Below are positions 60,793-64,000 of a stretch of DNA of 64,000 bases, piece by piece. A model generated the notes under the pieces. The model was not told the origin of the DNA and made no database searches. It saw only the letters and a program-made list of their open reading frames with translations. This DNA comes from Myroides sp. JBRI-B21084 (GTDB lineage: Bacteria; Bacteroidota; Bacteroidia; Flavobacteriales; Flavobacteriaceae), in the NCBI RefSeq assembly GCF_030545015.1, contig NZ_CP120653.1:682001-746000 (forward strand), given 5' to 3'. The position numbers were made by a program, and so were the translations under genes. The number at the start of each line of letters is the position of its first letter. The stretch's first letter is position 1.

Positions 60793-61224
60793 ATGAATCA
60801 TAAAAAATATGTAGGGATTCTTTTGGTCCTATTAACGTTATTTTTCATTTATAATTTTCATATTTATACCGATAAAGAAAATTACGCCGATGTTGTTTTA
60901 ACTCAAAAAGCACTACGCGGGCAGCATTTATGGTACAAAAACAACTGCAATTCGTGCCATCAAATATACGGTTTGGGTGGTTATTTAGGTCCCGATTTAA
61001 CCAATATTTATTCTTTTAGAAACCAAAATGATGCCTATTTAAAAATTTTGTTTAACAGCGGTATTAAAACCATGCCCTTGTTTGATTTTAACGAACAAGA
61101 AAAAGAGGAACTAGTACAGTTTTTAAAGGAAATCGATCAAACGGGGCATTCACCAAATATTCATTCTAAAATTGAAATTAACGGTTGGATTGATATCAAT
61201 CATAAAAAACAACATCATGAATAA
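60793..61224 (+). CDS. norC: nitric oxide reductase cytochrome c subunit (NorC-like)
   Basis: 143 residues. It has an N-terminal membrane anchor (~6-24, VGILLVLLTLFFIYNF) and one c-type heme site, Cys52-x2-Cys55-His56 (NNCNSCHQIYGLGG), with the distal Met94 in KTMPLF. YLGPDLTNIY is typical of NorC. It passes electrons to NorB. Its last codons overlap the norB start (ATGAATAA), so the two are translationally coupled. Confidence 0.88.
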   Translation: MNHKKYVGILLVLLTLFFIYNFHIYTDKENYADVVLTQKALRGQHLWYKNNCNSCHQIYGLGGYLGPDLTNIYSFRNQNDAYLKILFNSGIKTMPLFDFNEQEKEELVQFLKEIDQTGHSPNIHSKIEINGWIDINHKKQHHE

Positions 61225-62539
61225 ATGTTACGCTTTATACTTCGTCACAGTTGGATTACTTTCGTTAATATTAACATTATTTTGTGGTTTAGTCTGTGGT
61301 TTTCAGTATATTATTCCAAGTTTTGTTAAATCTATTTTACCGTTTAATGTTATGCGGCCGCTGCATACCCTTTTTGCGGTAGGTTGGGTTGTATTAACGG
61401 TTACAGGTAGTATTTACTATTATTTAGATACTAAAATAAAAGAACACAATCAAACCATGTTGCATTTGTTAATTTTTGTGTTTACAGGTTTGGGTATTGC
61501 TTTTTCGTATATTTTTAAAAATTTCCAAGGTAAAGAATACCTTGAATTCCCTACCTTTTTTTATTTCCCAATAATTTTTGGTTGGATTTTATTTGGAATT
61601 CGTTTTTTTAAATCTGAAGCTAAATCGTTTAAAAAATGGCCGGTTTATAAATGGATGTGGGCTACAGGAATCGTTTTAATGATTTATCATTTTTCCGAGG
61701 CACATTTGTTGTTATTGCCTTATTTTAAGCAGCATTTTGTACAAAATGTAGCACTACAATGGAAAGCAGGTGGCTCATTTGTTGGCTCATGGAATATGTT
61801 AGTTTATGGAACATCAATTTATGTAATGTCTAAAATTGGTCAAAATCAAAATTATGCACATTCTAAAAAAGCATTCTTTTTTTACTTTTTAGGGTTAGCC
61901 AATTTAATGTTTGGCTGGGCACACCATATTTATATTGTGCCAACTGCTGTATGGATTCGTTATTTTGCCTATATAATAAGTATGACCGAGTGGGTTGTGT
62001 TAATCTCAATTATTTATGATTGGAAAAAAAGTTTACAAACAACCACAAAAACAAGCTTTGCGCTTTCGTACAAATTAATGTTAATGGCCGATTTTTGGGT
62101 GTTTTTAAATGTTCTTTTGGCATTGCTAATTTCTATTCCTGCTATAAATTTATTTACACACGGTACACATATTACAGTAGCACATTCAATGGGTACAACA
62201 ATTGGTATTAATACTTTAATTTTGTTATCGTCGGTTACATATATTTTAGAAAAACAACAGATTTTAAATGAATCAATTATAAAAAAGGCAAAGTTTTTAT
62301 TAAATATTTTTAACGTTTCATTTACCTTGTTTTTTTTGTGCCTTTTATTAATGGGTGTAAAAAAATCAATTTGGATTTTTACTGCTAACAATATAACATT
62401 TACACAGTTACATGAATCAATGTTTTGGCTTTATGTGCTTTTTATAGCATTTGGTCTAGGGTTGATTGTAGGTTTGTGTGGTGTTGTTTTTATTTTATTA
62501 AAAGGTATTAAAATCATGTTAAACCTTAAGTTATACTGA
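61217..62539 (+). CDS. norB: nitric oxide reductase catalytic subunit (NorB-like, heme-copper family)
   Basis: 440 residues from the ATG at 61217, which overlaps the norC stop; a longer frame from 61172 would overlap norC extensively. About twelve transmembrane helices. Heme and metal histidines are in MRPLHTLFAVGW, FSEAHLLLLPYF, WAHHIYIVPT and HGTHITVAHSMG. It lacks the Tyr-linked copper-site pattern of oxidases and is paired with NorC, so NO reduction to N2O is the likely reaction. It probably serves NO detoxification, because no other denitrification gene is in view. Confidence 0.85.
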   Translation: MNKCYALYFVTVGLLSLILTLFCGLVCGFQYIIPSFVKSILPFNVMRPLHTLFAVGWVVLTVTGSIYYYLDTKIKEHNQTMLHLLIFVFTGLGIAFSYIFKNFQGKEYLEFPTFFYFPIIFGWILFGIRFFKSEAKSFKKWPVYKWMWATGIVLMIYHFSEAHLLLLPYFKQHFVQNVALQWKAGGSFVGSWNMLVYGTSIYVMSKIGQNQNYAHSKKAFFFYFLGLANLMFGWAHHIYIVPTAVWIRYFAYIISMTEWVVLISIIYDWKKSLQTTTKTSFALSYKLMLMADFWVFLNVLLALLISIPAINLFTHGTHITVAHSMGTTIGINTLILLSSVTYILEKQQILNESIIKKAKFLLNIFNVSFTLFFLCLLLMGVKKSIWIFTANNITFTQLHESMFWLYVLFIAFGLGLIVGLCGVVFILLKGIKIMLNLKLY

Positions 62540-62608
62540 TATATATCATAGATTTAATTGATTAAAAACCTAAAATTCGTATCTTATTTATTTTTAATCA
62601 ATTAAAAT

Positions 62609-64000
62609 ATGTCAAAATTAAATTTGCATACCTTTCATATTCCCGTTATGGGCTTGGCTTACACCATTGATACTCCTATAAAAGTGGCTCATTTAGGTAT
62701 TTCTTCTGTAGTTTCAATAGTTGATGACGAACTAACTGAACGCATGCGTGCATTTTACAGCAAACAGTTTTTGTTACCTTACAAAGAAATATCTAAAAAA
62801 TGTGTCGATTATCGTGCAAATCGTATAAAAGAATATTTGAACTTAATGCAGCAAATTGTTAGCGATAAACTTCAACAATTTAAAGAAGAACTTTTAGCTA
62901 ATAAAACCAGTTTAGAAAACTATATTTCGTTGCTGCCCGATACTTCAGAATTAAAATCCAATTTACAAAAGTTTGTGAACAATGGTTTGTTGTTAAAAGA
63001 CGAGCTGAAGAAACTTCTTTCGAACCATTTAATTGCTGGCGATATTGATGTAAATATTATGACCAAGGTTGATAATGATAATTACAATGGCAATACACAA
63101 TTACCGGTTATTTATAACGATGCACATGCTTCTTTACGAGGTTTTGCCGAAAGTAATTTAAAAGGCTCAGTGGTGCTTTCAGCAGGAATGAATCCAAGGT
63201 TGTATAGTTATTTTGAGCAATTTCCAGTATTTTATCCAAATGAAGATGGTCAGCTATCAAAAAAAATCATTTTAAAAGTTAGCGATTTTCGTTCGGCAAT
63301 GATTCAAGGTAATTTTTTAGCAAAAAAAGGATTGTGGGTTTCTGAATATCGTATTGAATCTGGATTGAATTGTGGTGGGCATGCTTTTGCAACTGAAGGC
63401 TTGTTGTTAGGTCCTATCTTGGAAGAATTTAAAGAAAAAAAAGCAGACTTAATTAAATCAACCCATGAACTAATGATAAAAGCCTTAGCGACTAAAAATT
63501 TACCTATACCCCAACAACCTTTGCCTTTAAAAATAACAGCGCAAGGTGGTGTTGGAACCTCCGAAGAGCATGCCTTTTTATTAAACCAATATAATTTAGA
63601 TTCAGTAGGTTGGGGGTCTCCGTTTTTATTGGTTCCCGAAGCTACATCTGTAGATAGTAAAACTAGAGATTTATTAGCAAAGGCTACCGAAAAAGATTTT
63701 TATTTAAGCAACATTTCACCATTAGGTGTGCCTTTTAATACAATAAAAGGAATGAGTAATGAATTTTGGAAAAATAAGCGCATAAACGATGGTAAAGCAG
63801 GAAGTTCATGTCCAAAAAAATATTTAGCCTTAAGTAAAGAGTATGATGTTAAAGGAATGTGTACAGCTTCTAAAAAATATCAAGATATAAAATTAGCTGA
63901 ATTAGATGCTGTTAAAGATACTTTAACCCCCCAGAAAGTAGAATTAAATAAAGCAGCTATTTATGAAAAAGCCTGTCTTTGCGTAGGTTTAGTAAATGCC
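62609..64000 (+). CDS. nitronate monooxygenase-like flavoprotein, 3' end beyond window
   Basis: 464 codons are open from ATG at 62609 to the edge. It starts MSKLNLHTFHIPVMGLAYTI. Features resemble a TIM-barrel FMN enzyme of the nitronate monooxygenase type: SGLNCGGHAFATEG parallels the G-x-EAGGH motif with its catalytic His, and KITAQGGVGTSEEHAFLL with VGWGSPFLLVPEA parallels the phosphate-binding strands. A ~100-residue helical insert (residues ~60-130) is unusual. It follows norB by 70 bp, so a link to nitrogen-oxide or nitro-compound defence is plausible but inferred. Confidence 0.55.
   Translation, partial: MSKLNLHTFHIPVMGLAYTIDTPIKVAHLGISSVVSIVDDELTERMRAFYSKQFLLPYKEISKKCVDYRANRIKEYLNLMQQIVSDKLQQFKEELLANKTSLENYISLLPDTSELKSNLQKFVNNGLLLKDELKKLLSNHLIAGDIDVNIMTKVDNDNYNGNTQLPVIYNDAHASLRGFAESNLKGSVVLSAGMNPRLYSYFEQFPVFYPNEDGQLSKKIILKVSDFRSAMIQGNFLAKKGLWVSEYRIESGLNCGGHAFATEGLLLGPILEEFKEKKADLIKSTHELMIKALATKNLPIPQQPLPLKITAQGGVGTSEEHAFLLNQYNLDSVGWGSPFLLVPEATSVDSKTRDLLAKATEKDFYLSNISPLGVPFNTIKGMSNEFWKNKRINDGKAGSSCPKKYLALSKEYDVKGMCTASKKYQDIKLAELDAVKDTLTPQKVELNKAAIYEKACLCVGLVNA

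Overview
This is about 64 kb of low-GC DNA from a member of the Flavobacteriaceae (Bacteroidota), near Flavobacterium or Myroides. The lineage call rests on: gliding-associated GldD and GldE; a giant surface protein with SprB-type repeats and a type IX secretion C-terminal tail; a thrombospondin-type-3 OmpA protein; the ftsX-DUF3098-uppP-truB cluster; TAnnTTTG-type -7 promoter boxes; and start codons that lack Shine-Dalgarno sequences. I identified nothing by database search; every call is from reading the sequence.

Layout. 1-14.5 kb: the 5' end of an RluA/TruC-like pseudouridine synthase, a tandem pair of secreted paralogues, sodA, the AddA and AddB subunits of a recombination nuclease separated by kbl and an OmpA-like gene, an esterase, a TonB-C-like protein, miaE and a glycosyltransferase. 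14.5-23.5 kb: a reverse-strand surface module made of a decayed TPR sensor kinase, an intact LytTR response regulator, an unknown protein, the 1637-residue repeat protein and an outer-membrane barrel. 23.5-25.2 kb: an M20 dipeptidase and tRNA-Leu(UAG). 25.2-28.5 kb: an accessory island in which two genes (GNAT acetyltransferase; DUF4041/GIY-YIG protein) sit in integron-cassette-like units bounded by gene-specific inverted repeats and GC-rich foldable elements. 28.5-38.4 kb: a metal-binding lipoprotein, gldD-gldE-ssb-mutY, a racemase, HU, a 30-residue basic micro-protein, rng, two outer-membrane paralogues and tadA. 38.4-53.1 kb: dxs, DUF3078, rpoN, asnS, a small multidrug transporter, a class B1 metallo-beta-lactamase, frr-pyrH, a patatin, a JmjC-like protein and a CBS protein. 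53.1-64 kb: an NlpC/P60-like gene carrying an internal stop, truB-uppP-DUF3098-ftsX, leuS, norC-norB and the start of a nitronate-monooxygenase-like flavoprotein.

Most of the window is ordinary core genome (translation, tRNA modification, envelope, recombination). The accessory signals are the cassette-like island next to tRNA-Leu, the repeat-rich surface operon with its broken kinase, a nitric-oxide module preceded by a 20-bp perfect dyad, and a lipoprotein-type metallo-beta-lactamase. Three genes show sequence-level accidents: the kinase has a nonsense codon and a frameshift, the NlpC-like gene has a Trp-to-stop change, and leuS carries an in-frame piece of what looks like an interspersed repeat.
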